From Brevibacterium sp. 'Marine' (GTDB lineage Bacteria; Actinomycetota; Actinomycetes; Actinomycetales; Brevibacteriaceae), in contig NZ_CP051626.1 of NCBI RefSeq assembly GCF_012844365.1, positions 682,001-746,000 on the forward strand: DNA of 64,000 bases, read 5' to 3'. Position 1 is the stretch's first letter. Every line of letters begins with the position of its first letter. A program made the position numbers and the translations under genes. Below are positions 7,542-15,836 of the stretch, one piece after another. Below the pieces are notes generated by a model. The model searched no databases, was not told the origin of the DNA, and saw nothing but the letters and a program-made list of their open reading frames with translations.

Positions 7542-8597
7542 ATGAACACACAGCATCGGTTAGACGTCACTGGGATGATTTCAGCGCCTCTGGGCTCCTG
7601 GCGCGACGAACCCGCCTGCCAGGATGATCTGCGAAAGCTGGTCACCAGCAATGCGCAGACCGCTGACAAGGTTCGCGCCCTGAGTCGATTTCTCGGACTC
7701 ACCGGGACGACGTCTCACATGCGGCAGTGGGAGTCGCTGCTCGAGGTGGCGGCCATCGATGTCGCTGTCGCTCGGATGCTCGAACCCCATGTGGATGCGC
7801 TGGGCATCCTTGCCGAAGCCGGACACGACGCACCCGATGGCTCGACCTGGGGCGTCTACGCCGCCGAGTCTCCAGCCCACGTCCTCACCGTCGGCGCAGA
7901 AGGCGAACAGACCGTGATCGATGGAGAAAAAGCCTGGTGTTCCTTGGCCGCCGAACTCTCGCACGCCATCGTCATCGCCGGCAGCGACGGGGGATCATAC
8001 GCCTGTGCCGTGGACCTCAGGGACCCCCGAGCGCAGGTCCAGCCGACTGCCTGGCCGAGCGTGGGGCTGCAGGAGATCCCGAGCGGAAGTGTCGCATTCA
8101 CGAAAACGCCCGTCACCGTCCTCGGTCCGCCGAACTGGTACCTGGATCGAACTGCATTCGCTTGGGGAGGCATCCGAGTGGCAGCATGTTGGTTCGGCGC
8201 CGCCGTGGGACTGGCAAGAAATGCCGTGCGACGGCACAGCAAGCGCTCCAACCCATCCTCAGTCGGTGAGATGCTGATCGGTCAGCTCGAGGCTGAGATC
8301 TTCTCGATTCGCAGCGCCCTCGCGCAGGCAGCGGCCGCAGCCGACGGGAGTGACGAGTATTCCCGTGCACGTGCCTGGACCGTGGCCCTGACAGTGCGCA
8401 ATATCGTCTACTCAGGAGTTCGCCGGATCCAGCACCTGAGTCGCGAAATTGCGGGACCGGCGGCGCTGACAGGTGACGCTCGCTTCGCCAAAGCCGACGC
8501 TGACCTCGCCGTCTACATCAGTCAGCACCACGGTCCACGCGATGAAGCCGCTCTCGGCACGGAACTTCGCACGAAGGTCGACCACAATGGGTTTTGA
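7542..8597 (+). CDS. acyl-CoA dehydrogenase-like flavoprotein
   Basis: A 351-aa protein with the acyl-CoA dehydrogenase arrangement: an N-terminal helical domain, a middle beta domain (VIDGEKAWCSLAAELSHAIVIAG corresponds to the usual flavin/substrate segment) and a C-terminal four-helix domain. It is slightly shorter than typical members (about 380 aa). I could not identify the catalytic glutamate with confidence, so a non-dehydrogenase role is possible. It overlaps the next gene by 11 nt and heads a three-gene operon with a PIG-L/methyltransferase fusion and a glycosyltransferase, which suggests modification of a small glycoconjugate or lipid rather than beta-oxidation. Confidence 0.78.
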   Translation: MNTQHRLDVTGMISAPLGSWRDEPACQDDLRKLVTSNAQTADKVRALSRFLGLTGTTSHMRQWESLLEVAAIDVAVARMLEPHVDALGILAEAGHDAPDGSTWGVYAAESPAHVLTVGAEGEQTVIDGEKAWCSLAAELSHAIVIAGSDGGSYACAVDLRDPRAQVQPTAWPSVGLQEIPSGSVAFTKTPVTVLGPPNWYLDRTAFAWGGIRVAACWFGAAVGLARNAVRRHSKRSNPSSVGEMLIGQLEAEIFSIRSALAQAAAAADGSDEYSRARAWTVALTVRNIVYSGVRRIQHLSREIAGPAALTGDARFAKADADLAVYISQHHGPRDEAALGTELRTKVDHNGF

Positions 8598-9999
8598 CCA
8601 TCGTGACCCCGGTACGCCCGAAGCCTGTTGGAGGGAAGCCGGCGTGCAGGATCTTCCCGCGCTCGGAGTCGAGGCCATGCCTGCCGAGGCCACGTTCATC
8701 ATCCTTGCCGCACATCCGGACGATGAGGCCCTTGGAGCCGCCGGCCTGCTGGCCCGCCTGCGCCGGTGCGCTCATCGAGTCGTCGCCCTGCTCTTCACCG
8801 CAGGGGAGCGATCCCATCCGGCGTCTCCCACCCATTCGACGAAGGAACTCAGAGAGATTCGTCTGCGCGAGTTCAATGCGGCACTGGATCTGTTCGATCA
8901 CGAGCGTCTGTCCCGTCGTTTCGTGGGGTTGCCTGATGGGCAGCTGAACGCATTCAACCAGAGGATCGTCGACGAGATCGGGGCCGAAGTGGACCAGCAC
9001 CAGGGACCCGTGGTGCTCGTCTCACCCTACAGCCGGGACGGACATGGCGATCATGAGGCGATCGGAGCAGCCGCCCTGCAGTTGGGGCGTGACCGCCACA
9101 CGACGGTGCTCGAGTACCCGATCTGGTACTGGCATTGGGCAGACCCCTTCGACGAGGAGTGGCGCAGCTGGTCGTTTTTGCCCGATCCAGCGAACTTCGA
9201 CAGGCAGGCAGTGTTCGATTGCTATCCCTCGCAGGTGTCAGCGCTATCCGATCAGCCCGGAGACGAAGCAATCGTCAGCCCCGCTCATCTCGAACACTTC
9301 CGTCGTGGCGGAGACACCTTCGCGGTCTCGGACTTCCGCGCCGCTGCGGCTCCGGTTTCCTGCGGCGGCGACAGTTCAGAGACGCTCCACGACGCCAGTG
9401 CGGCCTCTGCGGTCTTCGACGAAGTCCACGTTCAACGGTGTGACCCCTGGCAGGTGTGGAGTTCCGAATATGAGATCGCCAAACGCCGGAATCTCCTCAC
9501 CCATCTGCCTGCGGTTCCGTACGCTCATATCCTTGAGATCGGCTGCTCGGTAGGCGCTTTGACTCATGATCTCGCCGGTATCGGCGCGCAGGTGACGGCA
9601 GTCGATGCCAGTGAGGAGGCGTTGCGAATCGCCAGATGCCGAGGAGCTGCGCCTTCATCGGCAATCAACTTCGTCCATGCCACCATTCCCTTCGAGTGGC
9701 CCCAGGGCACTTTCGACTGCGTCGTGCTGTCGGAGACCGGCTTCTACCTCAGTCGTTCCCAGCTCTTCGACACCTTGGAGAAGATCGATGGCTCGACAAC
9801 GGTTCGTTTCGTCCTCGTGCTCTGCCACTGGAGGGGAGAGATCGACGATTGGCCACTGGATGCCGATGAAGTGCATCGCATCTGCTTAGGCGCCTGGCCT
9901 CGTCATCGGGTCGAACACCGGTATGAAGGGGATTATCGTCTGGACATCATCACGATCGAAAAGGATTTCCGCCCATCCGCGGCCGAGGGGCACGCATGA
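8587..9999 (+). CDS. bifunctional PIG-L family deacetylase / SAM-dependent methyltransferase
   Basis: A 470-aa two-domain protein. The N-terminal half is a PIG-L (LmbE) zinc deacetylase with the metal motif AHPDDEALGAAGLL near residue 38 and the distal SRDGHGDHEAIG near residue 150. The C-terminal half is a class I methyltransferase with motif I LEIGCSVGALTHDLAG near residue 318 and VTAVDASEEAL. PIG-L enzymes remove N-acetyl groups from GlcNAc-type substrates such as those in mycothiol or GPI-like lipids. The ATG at 8587 lies inside the end of the upstream gene; the open frame continues upstream, but the overlap start gives sensible domain length. The next gene overlaps by 4 nt (ATGA). The fusion implies consecutive deacetylation and methylation of one substrate. 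Confidence 0.88.
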   Translation: MGFDHRDPGTPEACWREAGVQDLPALGVEAMPAEATFIILAAHPDDEALGAAGLLARLRRCAHRVVALLFTAGERSHPASPTHSTKELREIRLREFNAALDLFDHERLSRRFVGLPDGQLNAFNQRIVDEIGAEVDQHQGPVVLVSPYSRDGHGDHEAIGAAALQLGRDRHTTVLEYPIWYWHWADPFDEEWRSWSFLPDPANFDRQAVFDCYPSQVSALSDQPGDEAIVSPAHLEHFRRGGDTFAVSDFRAAAAPVSCGGDSSETLHDASAASAVFDEVHVQRCDPWQVWSSEYEIAKRRNLLTHLPAVPYAHILEIGCSVGALTHDLAGIGAQVTAVDASEEALRIARCRGAAPSSAINFVHATIPFEWPQGTFDCVVLSETGFYLSRSQLFDTLEKIDGSTTVRFVLVLCHWRGEIDDWPLDADEVHRICLGAWPRHRVEHRYEGDYRLDIITIEKDFRPSAAEGHA

Positions 10000-10706
10000 T
10001 CACGCGTTTGGGTGTGATCATCCCGGCTCATAATGAGGAGGAAGACATCCTCGGGTGCCTCGAGTCGGTGCAGCGATCGCGCTCATGCGCTGTCGAGAGA
10101 GGCATCGACTGTCGGTTTCGAGTACTTGTCGTGGCAGATGCCTGCACCGATGCCACGGAGGGCATCGTCGAGGATTTCGCCGCCCGACATCGCGACGTCT
10201 TCGTCCTCGCGACCTCTTTTCAGTCCGTGGGTCGAGCCCGCGACTTCGGATGGAGGCACTTCATGCGAACAGAGAAATCGACGACAGAGCAAGACTCCGA
10301 CTCGGCGTGGATCGCATTCACAGACGCCGACAGCAGAGTGCCCGAACATTGGATCACCACACATCTTGAACTCGCCGCTACAGGTGTCGATTGCCTGGTG
10401 GGCACTGTGGCCCCACGCCCGGAGACAGCATCGACCGAACTGATCGCAGCTTGGCATGCCAACCACGAACTGCTCGAGAACCACCCGTACATATTCGGAG
10501 CGAACATGGGTCTGCGCGCCGGCGTGCTCGAAGCCATGGGCGGCGTACCGCCGCTGGTGTGCGGTGAGGACGAGGCAATCGTCGACGCGGTGCTGCGGGA
10601 GGGCGGAGATATCCGCAGAACCGACGACTGCAGAGTGCTCACGTCTGCTCGTCTGTCCGGTCGCACGCGCGGCGGATTCAGCAGCTATCTGCGGCAGCTG
10701 AGCTGA
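9996..10706 (+). CDS. family 2 glycosyltransferase
   Basis: A 236-aa GT-A fold glycosyltransferase with the N-terminal VIIPAHNEEEDI motif, VLVVADACTDAT, and the metal-binding region AFTDADSRVP (DxD) near residue 108; the acceptor region contains GVPPLVCGEDEAIVDAVL. No membrane segments, so it is cytosolic. It uses a nucleotide sugar, identity unknown. Its ATGA start overlaps the stop of the PIG-L/methyltransferase gene. The three genes together look like a compact glycoconjugate pathway whose product I do not know. Confidence 0.88.
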   Translation: MITRLGVIIPAHNEEEDILGCLESVQRSRSCAVERGIDCRFRVLVVADACTDATEGIVEDFAARHRDVFVLATSFQSVGRARDFGWRHFMRTEKSTTEQDSDSAWIAFTDADSRVPEHWITTHLELAATGVDCLVGTVAPRPETASTELIAAWHANHELLENHPYIFGANMGLRAGVLEAMGGVPPLVCGEDEAIVDAVLREGGDIRRTDDCRVLTSARLSGRTRGGFSSYLRQLS

Positions 10707-10785
10707 AGCGGTGGTGCCTTCCGGTCCCGAAGATCGGGGCGCTTACGGGGCGGTGGCGCTCTGGTCCTGACTCGTTCTCCACCTG

Positions 10786-10823
10786 CACGTCAGGCGCCCC
10801 TCCGGAGAGAGACGCCTCACGTG
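10786..10823. terminator. bidirectional terminator hairpin
   Basis: CACGTCAGGCG pairs with CGCCTCACGTG (one mismatch) across a 16-nt loop, between the convergent glycosyltransferase gene and the GPGG peptide gene. Confidence 0.65.
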
Positions 10824-10837
10824 ACGGTGCGAGCAGA

Positions 10838-10981
10838 TCAGGCGAAGATGCTCACCCCTCCTGGCCCCACGAGGCAGCCGACGACGATGAGGACGACGCC
10901 CCAAAGAATCTGCTTACGCAAGATCGCGAAGACGCCCGAGACGACGAGCAGCGCTGCGAGGATCCATAGGACAATAGCCAT
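10838..10981 (-). CDS. GPGG-motif small membrane protein
   Basis: A 47-aa peptide almost entirely made of two hydrophobic segments: MAIVLWILAALLVVSGVFAIL, a basic turn (RKQ), and ILWGVVLIVVGCLVGPGG, ending VSIFA. The GPGGVSIF ending matches the actinobacterial GPGG-motif small membrane proteins as I remember them. The ATG is preceded by AAGGAAGAGAAATT. Function unknown; a hairpin membrane peptide linked to stress is plausible because the shared TetR-type operator occurs about 195 nt upstream. Confidence 0.82.
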   Translation of the reverse strand: MAIVLWILAALLVVSGVFAILRKQILWGVVLIVVGCLVGPGGVSIFA

Positions 10982-11322
10982 AATTTCTCTTCCTTATCGG
11001 TTTCGCTGTGAGCGTGGCACCACCGGATCGATGGCCGGTGCGGAATCTGATCAACGCCGAGGCTGAGCGCAGCGACGTCGGAGAGCTGCCTTTCACTTGG
11101 CCGGCCGAAGGGTGCGATTCCATGTGCCTTTGCATCCTCCGAGTCTGCCGACCTCAAACAGCACTCGCCGAGAAGATTACAGCGTAAACACCGCGAACGA
11201 TACCTCCTCCTTCACAGAGGGGTCGTCTTCGCGGCCACAGCGGAGTGAGAGAGGCGATCGGTCCCGACCCCCGTATGACGAAGAATGTGGACGGTACGAG
11301 GCAGGCGTGACAGGCTGATGTG
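10982..11322. other. intergenic region between GPGG peptide and MBL-fold gene
   Basis: A 340-nt divergent gap. It holds one copy of the shared GATTAC-N3-GTAAAC operator-like sequence at 11175-11189 and no frame I can support as a gene. Confidence 0.5.
11175..11189. promoter_or_regulatory. candidate TetR operator, site 3
   Basis: GATTACAGCGTAAAC; its reverse complement is GTTTACGCTGTAATC, the same sequence class as sites beside both tetR genes. It lies upstream of the GPGG peptide on the minus strand and of the MBL-fold hydrolase on the plus strand. Confidence 0.6.
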
Positions 11323-12060
11323 ATGCGTACACTCACGGTCCTCGGAGCCTCGGCCGCCCACCCCGTCCCAGGGGAGGCTTGCAGCGGCTATTTCCTTGAC
11401 TGGGATGGGTTCCGACTTGTGCTCGATCTCGGCTATGGCACGTTCCCGCGCCTGTTGAGTCATGTGCCAGATGCTGAGATCGATGCGGTTGTCATCACTC
11501 ACGAACACCCTGACCACTGCATCGATCTTCACGCGCTGTTCCGTTTCCGTCAGTATGCCGAGACACCGACGAAGAAGCTGCCGCTGTACTGCCCCGCCGG
11601 AGTCATCGACCGCCTCGGCGCTGTGGAACCAGGCCTCGACATGACCTCGGCATTCGACATCCATCTGCTGCCTGGGCACTTCGAAGTCGGGCCTTTGAGG
11701 CTCAGCTCCGTGTCTTTGCCGCATTTCGTGCCCAATTACGGAGTTCGCCTCGAGACCGCGACGGCAGCGGTCGCCTTCACCGGAGACACCGGACCGCATC
11801 CGGGACTCGCTGATCTCGGTCGCGCAGCCGATCTCTACATCGTTGATGCCACCGACCGACCCGGCGAGCAGGACAGCACCCGCCGCAACCTATTGACTGC
11901 TTCCGAAGCCGGTGAGTGGGCTCAGAGAGCCGGTGCCAAGCGGCTGCTTCTCACCCATTTCTGGCCAGGCAATGACCGTTCAGCGTCCGCTGAAGATGCA
12001 GGCGAGCACTTCGATGGAGAGGTCCTCACCGCCGAACCCGACTTGCGCATAGCTCTCTGA
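11323..12060 (+). CDS. MBL-fold metallo-hydrolase, RNase Z-like
   Basis: A 245-aa metallo-beta-lactamase-fold protein with the metal motif THEHPDHCID (HxHxDH) near residue 59, a downstream histidine in LPHFVPNYG, the aspartate of FTGDTG near residue 150, and LLLTHFWPG near residue 210. The N-terminal TVLGASAAHPVPGEACSGYFL resembles ribonuclease Z/arylsulfatase-type members, but it is smaller than RNase Z and lacks an obvious exosite arm. Start ATG at 11323; a GTG directly precedes it. The substrate cannot be told from the sequence. In Mycobacterium, similar short proteins are annotated as cyclic-nucleotide or RNase Z-like hydrolases. Confidence 0.85.
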   Translation: MRTLTVLGASAAHPVPGEACSGYFLDWDGFRLVLDLGYGTFPRLLSHVPDAEIDAVVITHEHPDHCIDLHALFRFRQYAETPTKKLPLYCPAGVIDRLGAVEPGLDMTSAFDIHLLPGHFEVGPLRLSSVSLPHFVPNYGVRLETATAAVAFTGDTGPHPGLADLGRAADLYIVDATDRPGEQDSTRRNLLTASEAGEWAQRAGAKRLLLTHFWPGNDRSASAEDAGEHFDGEVLTAEPDLRIAL

Positions 12061-12133
12061 CCGCTCGCACCGGCAACCGCGGCGGAGGGCCGTTGGCAGC
12101 TGACCGCCGAGACACAGAGTTGGCCGGCACGCG

Positions 12134-13342
12134 TCACCGTCCGACATTGCCGGCGAGGACGCCGACCAAGGTCAGGACCATGGCGATGGCCAGAGCGATC
12201 GCCGAGGCGACGAAGGCGGCGGCGATATGCTCGCTCAGCGCCGCTGCGACGATGGCCGGTCCGACGATCTGACCGATGCTGTACCAGGACGTCAGCTTCG
12301 CCGAGGCGTTCGCGACTCCCAGCTGCGTGCCGACGCCGATCGTCATCATGACCACCCCGATGAAGGTGAAGCCGAAGAGGGCTGCGGCGATGATGAGCAC
12401 GACTGGGGAGGAGCCGAAGACGGCGAGCAGGGCACCGAATACCTGGAGGCAGTAGCAGAGCGTCAGAGCCTTGACCGTGCCGATGCGGGCGGCGACGGCT
12501 GACCACGTCAGGGGAGAGGCCGCCGTCGCGATTCCGGCGATGAGCCACGTCGAGGCGGCCGCGGTTGCTCCGAAGACGGGACCGGCCAGGACGACGAGGT
12601 AGGTGCCGATGATGATGTAGCCGCCGCCCTGGAAGAAGTAGCCGGTGGAAAGGATCGCCATGGCTCGGCGGCGGTTGGCGTCGAAGGGGGTGGCCGCCTC
12701 GGCGGGATCGTCGGTGGCGGTTTCGGTCGGGTCGTCGGTTGTGGTCGGGTCGGCCGCCTCGGCGGGGTTGGGGTGTGGCAGGATCCGGGCGGGGATCGGC
12801 CAGGTCCAGGCGATGATGGAGAAGACCGCGGACACGGCCGCGCAGATGAGCCACAGTTGGCGCCAATCGGCGACGTTGCCGGCGGCGAGCACGATGGCCC
12901 CGGAGACGAGGATGCCGAAGCCGACTCCGCCGTAGGAGATGCCGCCGTCGCGGGGCCGGCGGGAGTTCGCGGGTATCCGTTGGGTCACGCACACGAAGAT
13001 CAGCCCCGAGGCGATGCCGGCGATCGTGCGGATGCCGCCCTGCCAGATGAGGTTCGGGGTTAAGGCGACCGCGGCGAGACCCAGAGTGGAGACGATGAGG
13101 CTGAGGCGGTAGACGAAGCGGTTGGGTTCGACCCAGCCTTGGGCGATGATGAGGGTGCCGATGAAGTAGCCGACGTAGTTCAGCGTCGCGATCCATGCGC
13201 CGGGAGCCGAACTCCAGTGGAGGGCTGCGACCATGAGGGGCAGGGCCGGGGTATAGAAGAACCGGCCCATGCCCATCGCCACCGACATACCCAAGGCCCC
13301 GCGGATGGGGGTGAGGGAGGGCCGGGCGACGTTGTCGGGCAT
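12134..13342 (-). CDS. YbfB/YjiJ family MFS transporter
   Basis: A 402-aa major facilitator superfamily protein with about 12 hydrophobic segments. The N-terminal signature GMSVAMGMGRFFYTPALPLM is typical of the YbfB/YjiJ family. The central cytoplasmic loop (about residues 190-225) is acidic and repetitive, with DDP-T/A-E-A units; the DNA there holds two copies of the GCCGCCTCGGCG word. Substrate unknown. It is convergent with the MBL-fold gene and divergent from the GH79-like lipoprotein gene. Confidence 0.88.
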   Translation of the reverse strand: MPDNVARPSLTPIRGALGMSVAMGMGRFFYTPALPLMVAALHWSSAPGAWIATLNYVGYFIGTLIIAQGWVEPNRFVYRLSLIVSTLGLAAVALTPNLIWQGGIRTIAGIASGLIFVCVTQRIPANSRRPRDGGISYGGVGFGILVSGAIVLAAGNVADWRQLWLICAAVSAVFSIIAWTWPIPARILPHPNPAEAADPTTTDDPTETATDDPAEAATPFDANRRRAMAILSTGYFFQGGGYIIIGTYLVVLAGPVFGATAAASTWLIAGIATAASPLTWSAVAARIGTVKALTLCYCLQVFGALLAVFGSSPVVLIIAAALFGFTFIGVVMMTIGVGTQLGVANASAKLTSWYSIGQIVGPAIVAAALSEHIAAAFVASAIALAIAMVLTLVGVLAGNVGR

Positions 13343-13504
13343 GGCGGTTCCTCTCCTTGGGTGGGCTCAGGTGGCGTGGTCTCTACCCTTACGATGCCAT
13401 GGGCGTGGGGCGGGCGCCTCGGCGGGTGGGGTATTCGGATGGGAGGCCTCCCGAAGGCACTGTGGAAGTTGTCGATTCTGCGGGGACAGGGCAGAGTTAT
13501 CGGA

Positions 13505-15157
13505 GTGAACCTCAGAAGGAGTATCCAGGGCAGCGTGGTGGCGCTCGCCCTCGTGCTGTCGGGATGTTCGTGGTTCGATTCGGACGGTTCGTCGTCCTCG
13601 AACCAGTCCCCGGAGCCGAGTCCCACGCCGACCGAATTCGAGCAGGCGAATGTTGACAGCGCCTCGGGTGATGCCGCATCGATCACCGCGACCGCTGAAC
13701 AGACGGGACCGAGCTTCAGGTCCGACAACATCGGGGTCTCCTTCGAAGCCACCGACCTTGCCGACCCCCGGCTCGACCCGGCGAAGTCGAATCTTGACGA
13801 GCAGCTGAAAGCGCTCGGGTCCCCGGCACTGCGGTTTGCCGGCAATGCCCTCGACCGGAGGACGTTCTGGACGTCGAAGGGGGAGAAGCCGAAGCATGGG
13901 GAGGAGACCACGATCACTCCTGATGACCTCAAGAGGCTGAAGAAGCTCGTCGATGCCACCGGGTCGACGGTCACTCTCGGCGTTCCCCTCGGCACTTACG
14001 ATCCGCAGCGGGGAGCCGACATGGCCGCGCACGCGGTCGACATCCTCGGCGATTCCCTCATCGGTCTGGGGATCGGGAACGAACCCAATGGCTATACCGT
14101 CGACGATGTACCCGACGGTGCCGTCCGGGAAGACGGCTGGAACGAAGACAAGTACGTGGCTCAGCTCGAGGCGTATGCCAAGGCGATCCATGCGAAACGG
14201 CCCGAGGCGCCGATCATCGGTCCCGATGTCTACGACGGGGCGTGGATGACGGCCTTCTTGGACTCTGATGTCAAGAACAAGACGGCGCTCGCGCAGCATT
14301 GGTATCAGCTCTACGACTGTGATTCGTCGAAGGTGCCGGGTCGCGGTCCGCAGGCGCCGAACCTCATCGTCCCGCTGGCAAAGGAGGCGGCGAAGAAGAA
14401 CCTCGGCATCGGGAAGTCCAAGGCCGATGCGGCCGGTGTGCCGCTGTGGCTCGAGGAGACGGGGCCGACGAGCTGCCCGGGGACGAATGACACGTCGCTG
14501 ACGAATGCCTCGGCGCTGTGGGCGGCCGATTACACGCTGTATGCGGCCACGCTCGGCGTCGAGCGCATGGCCATGCATTCGATGCTCGGTGCGTGCAATG
14601 GGGGAGCGCCGATGTCGCTCATCTGCGATCCGGCCGATCACGGGGACCGGTCGAACTCATTTCAGGTGCGTCCGAATATGTTGGGGCTGCGGCTGTTGGT
14701 GCCGAGTGTCGGTGGGCATTTCACCAAGACTTCGGTTTCCGGTGGTGGGAATATGAGCGCCTACACCGTGGTGAAGAATGACGGCAAGACTCTGGTGACG
14801 ACGGTGATCAATGCGAACGATGCGGCCAAGGTGGGCGGGAATCCGGTGACGTTGGCGATGCCGTCGGGGTTCAATGTGTCGTCGGCGTCGCAGGTTTATG
14901 GGGAGTCGAACGATGTGAAGAGTGCGACTCAGGTGGTGCCGGCGAATCCGCTGCCTGACTCAGTTCCTTTCAGTGGGGATGGGGCGGCGGCTTCGGCTTC
15001 TGGTGGGGCTTCTTCGTCGGCTGGGGAGTCGGCATCGAGTTCGCCGGATGCGTCCGGGGCGTCGGACGCTCAGAGCGGCGGCATGGGCGATGACGGGAAG
15101 CTGCGGATCGACTTGGCCGGGAGCTCGGTGACGGTGTTCGTGATGACCAAGGGGTGA
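13505..15157 (+). CDS. GH79-like glycoside hydrolase lipoprotein
   Basis: A 550-aa predicted lipoprotein. The N-terminus VNLRRSIQGSVVALALVLSGC is a signal peptide ending in a lipobox (LSGC), followed by a Ser/Pro/Thr linker. The catalytic region shows IGLGIGNEPNGY near residue 195 and LWLEETGPTSC near residue 315, matching the acid/base (NEPN) and nucleophile (ExG-type) signatures of clan GH-A enzymes such as GH79 heparanase/beta-glucuronidase. A beta domain and a Ser/Ala/Gly-rich tail with SSAGESASSS close the protein. The GTG start at 13505 gives the signal peptide directly; longer in-frame starts add non-secretory sequence. The likely role is surface cleavage of a uronic-acid-containing glycan. 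Its 3' half is duplicated at 21481-22275, and its last about 75 nt again at 23790-23863. Confidence 0.72.
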   Translation: MNLRRSIQGSVVALALVLSGCSWFDSDGSSSSNQSPEPSPTPTEFEQANVDSASGDAASITATAEQTGPSFRSDNIGVSFEATDLADPRLDPAKSNLDEQLKALGSPALRFAGNALDRRTFWTSKGEKPKHGEETTITPDDLKRLKKLVDATGSTVTLGVPLGTYDPQRGADMAAHAVDILGDSLIGLGIGNEPNGYTVDDVPDGAVREDGWNEDKYVAQLEAYAKAIHAKRPEAPIIGPDVYDGAWMTAFLDSDVKNKTALAQHWYQLYDCDSSKVPGRGPQAPNLIVPLAKEAAKKNLGIGKSKADAAGVPLWLEETGPTSCPGTNDTSLTNASALWAADYTLYAATLGVERMAMHSMLGACNGGAPMSLICDPADHGDRSNSFQVRPNMLGLRLLVPSVGGHFTKTSVSGGGNMSAYTVVKNDGKTLVTTVINANDAAKVGGNPVTLAMPSGFNVSSASQVYGESNDVKSATQVVPANPLPDSVPFSGDGAAASASGGASSSAGESASSSPDASGASDAQSGGMGDDGKLRIDLAGSSVTVFVMTKG

Positions 15158-15182
15158 ACGCTGGAAAGGCTGTGGCACGCCG

Positions 15183-15836
15183 TCAGCGCTGGTCAGCGAT
15201 GACATCCAGTGACGGCTGCCGACCCGATTCCACATGCGCAAGCATGTAGGCGGCGGCCAGCCTGTCCTGACCTGAGTGAATCGACTCGTAGATCTGATGA
15301 TGTTCATGGGATTGGATTTCCGCGCTTCGGTCGGCAGTCTGTGCGAAGAGCCACCTGGTGCGAGCGAGCACCGGTGCCATAGCATCGGTGAGCATATGGT
15401 GTCGGGCGGCGAGGACCAGCTCGGTGTGGAACTCGGAGTTCGCAAGCAGGATGGCCTGGGCATCAGCCGAATCGGTCGCCTCCTGTGCCTTTTCCATTGC
15501 GTGGTCGAGCCCTTCGTGTCGCTCCCCAGCTCGGTACCTGCGCGCGGCGGCGCCTGCAGCCAGAGGTTCGAGTGCGGTTCTCAAATCAAAGAGCTCATCG
15601 ACGTCCTGAGTCGACATCTCGCGCACGATAGCCCCGCGCCGCGGCTGAATAGTGACAAATCCCTGAAACTCCAGATTCCGAAGTGCCTCACGTACGGGCA
15701 CGCGCGAGACACCCAGTTCGACGGAGAGCTCTCGTTCTCGCAGGCGGCATCCTGGTTCATATCTGCCTGAAATGATGCCTTCGCGAACGGCGATTTCGGC
15801 CTGTTCGGTCAGACTTCCCGCGCGGGATTCAGGCAT
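15183..15836 (-). CDS. GntR family (FCD subfamily) regulator
   Basis: A 217-aa regulator with an N-terminal winged helix (LTEQAEIAVREGIISGRYEPGCRLRERELSVELGVSRVPVREAL, residues 7-50) and a C-terminal helical FCD ligand domain with DLRTALEPLAAGAAARR, plus histidines in SEFHTELVLAA and HHMLTD that commonly bind metal/ligand. It overlaps the upstream cyclodeaminase-like gene by 8 nt and is the last gene of the leftward operon. The TTGGTATACAA/GGTATACC sequences in the divergent promoter at about 18.3-18.4 kb fit GntR/FCD operators. The inducer is probably the substrate of the cluster. Confidence 0.9.
   Translation of the reverse strand: MPESRAGSLTEQAEIAVREGIISGRYEPGCRLRERELSVELGVSRVPVREALRNLEFQGFVTIQPRRGAIVREMSTQDVDELFDLRTALEPLAAGAAARRYRAGERHEGLDHAMEKAQEATDSADAQAILLANSEFHTELVLAARHHMLTDAMAPVLARTRWLFAQTADRSAEIQSHEHHQIYESIHSGQDRLAAAYMLAHVESGRQPSLDVIADQR

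Noticed and set aside
10852..11157. 101-codon minus-strand frame overlapping the GPGG peptide
   Set aside because: Serine-rich shadow in another frame; the 47-codon frame has the ribosome binding site and family signature.
13367..14641. 424-codon open frame on the minus strand
   Set aside because: Antisense shadow of the GH79-like lipoprotein gene, arginine-rich and without domain signatures.
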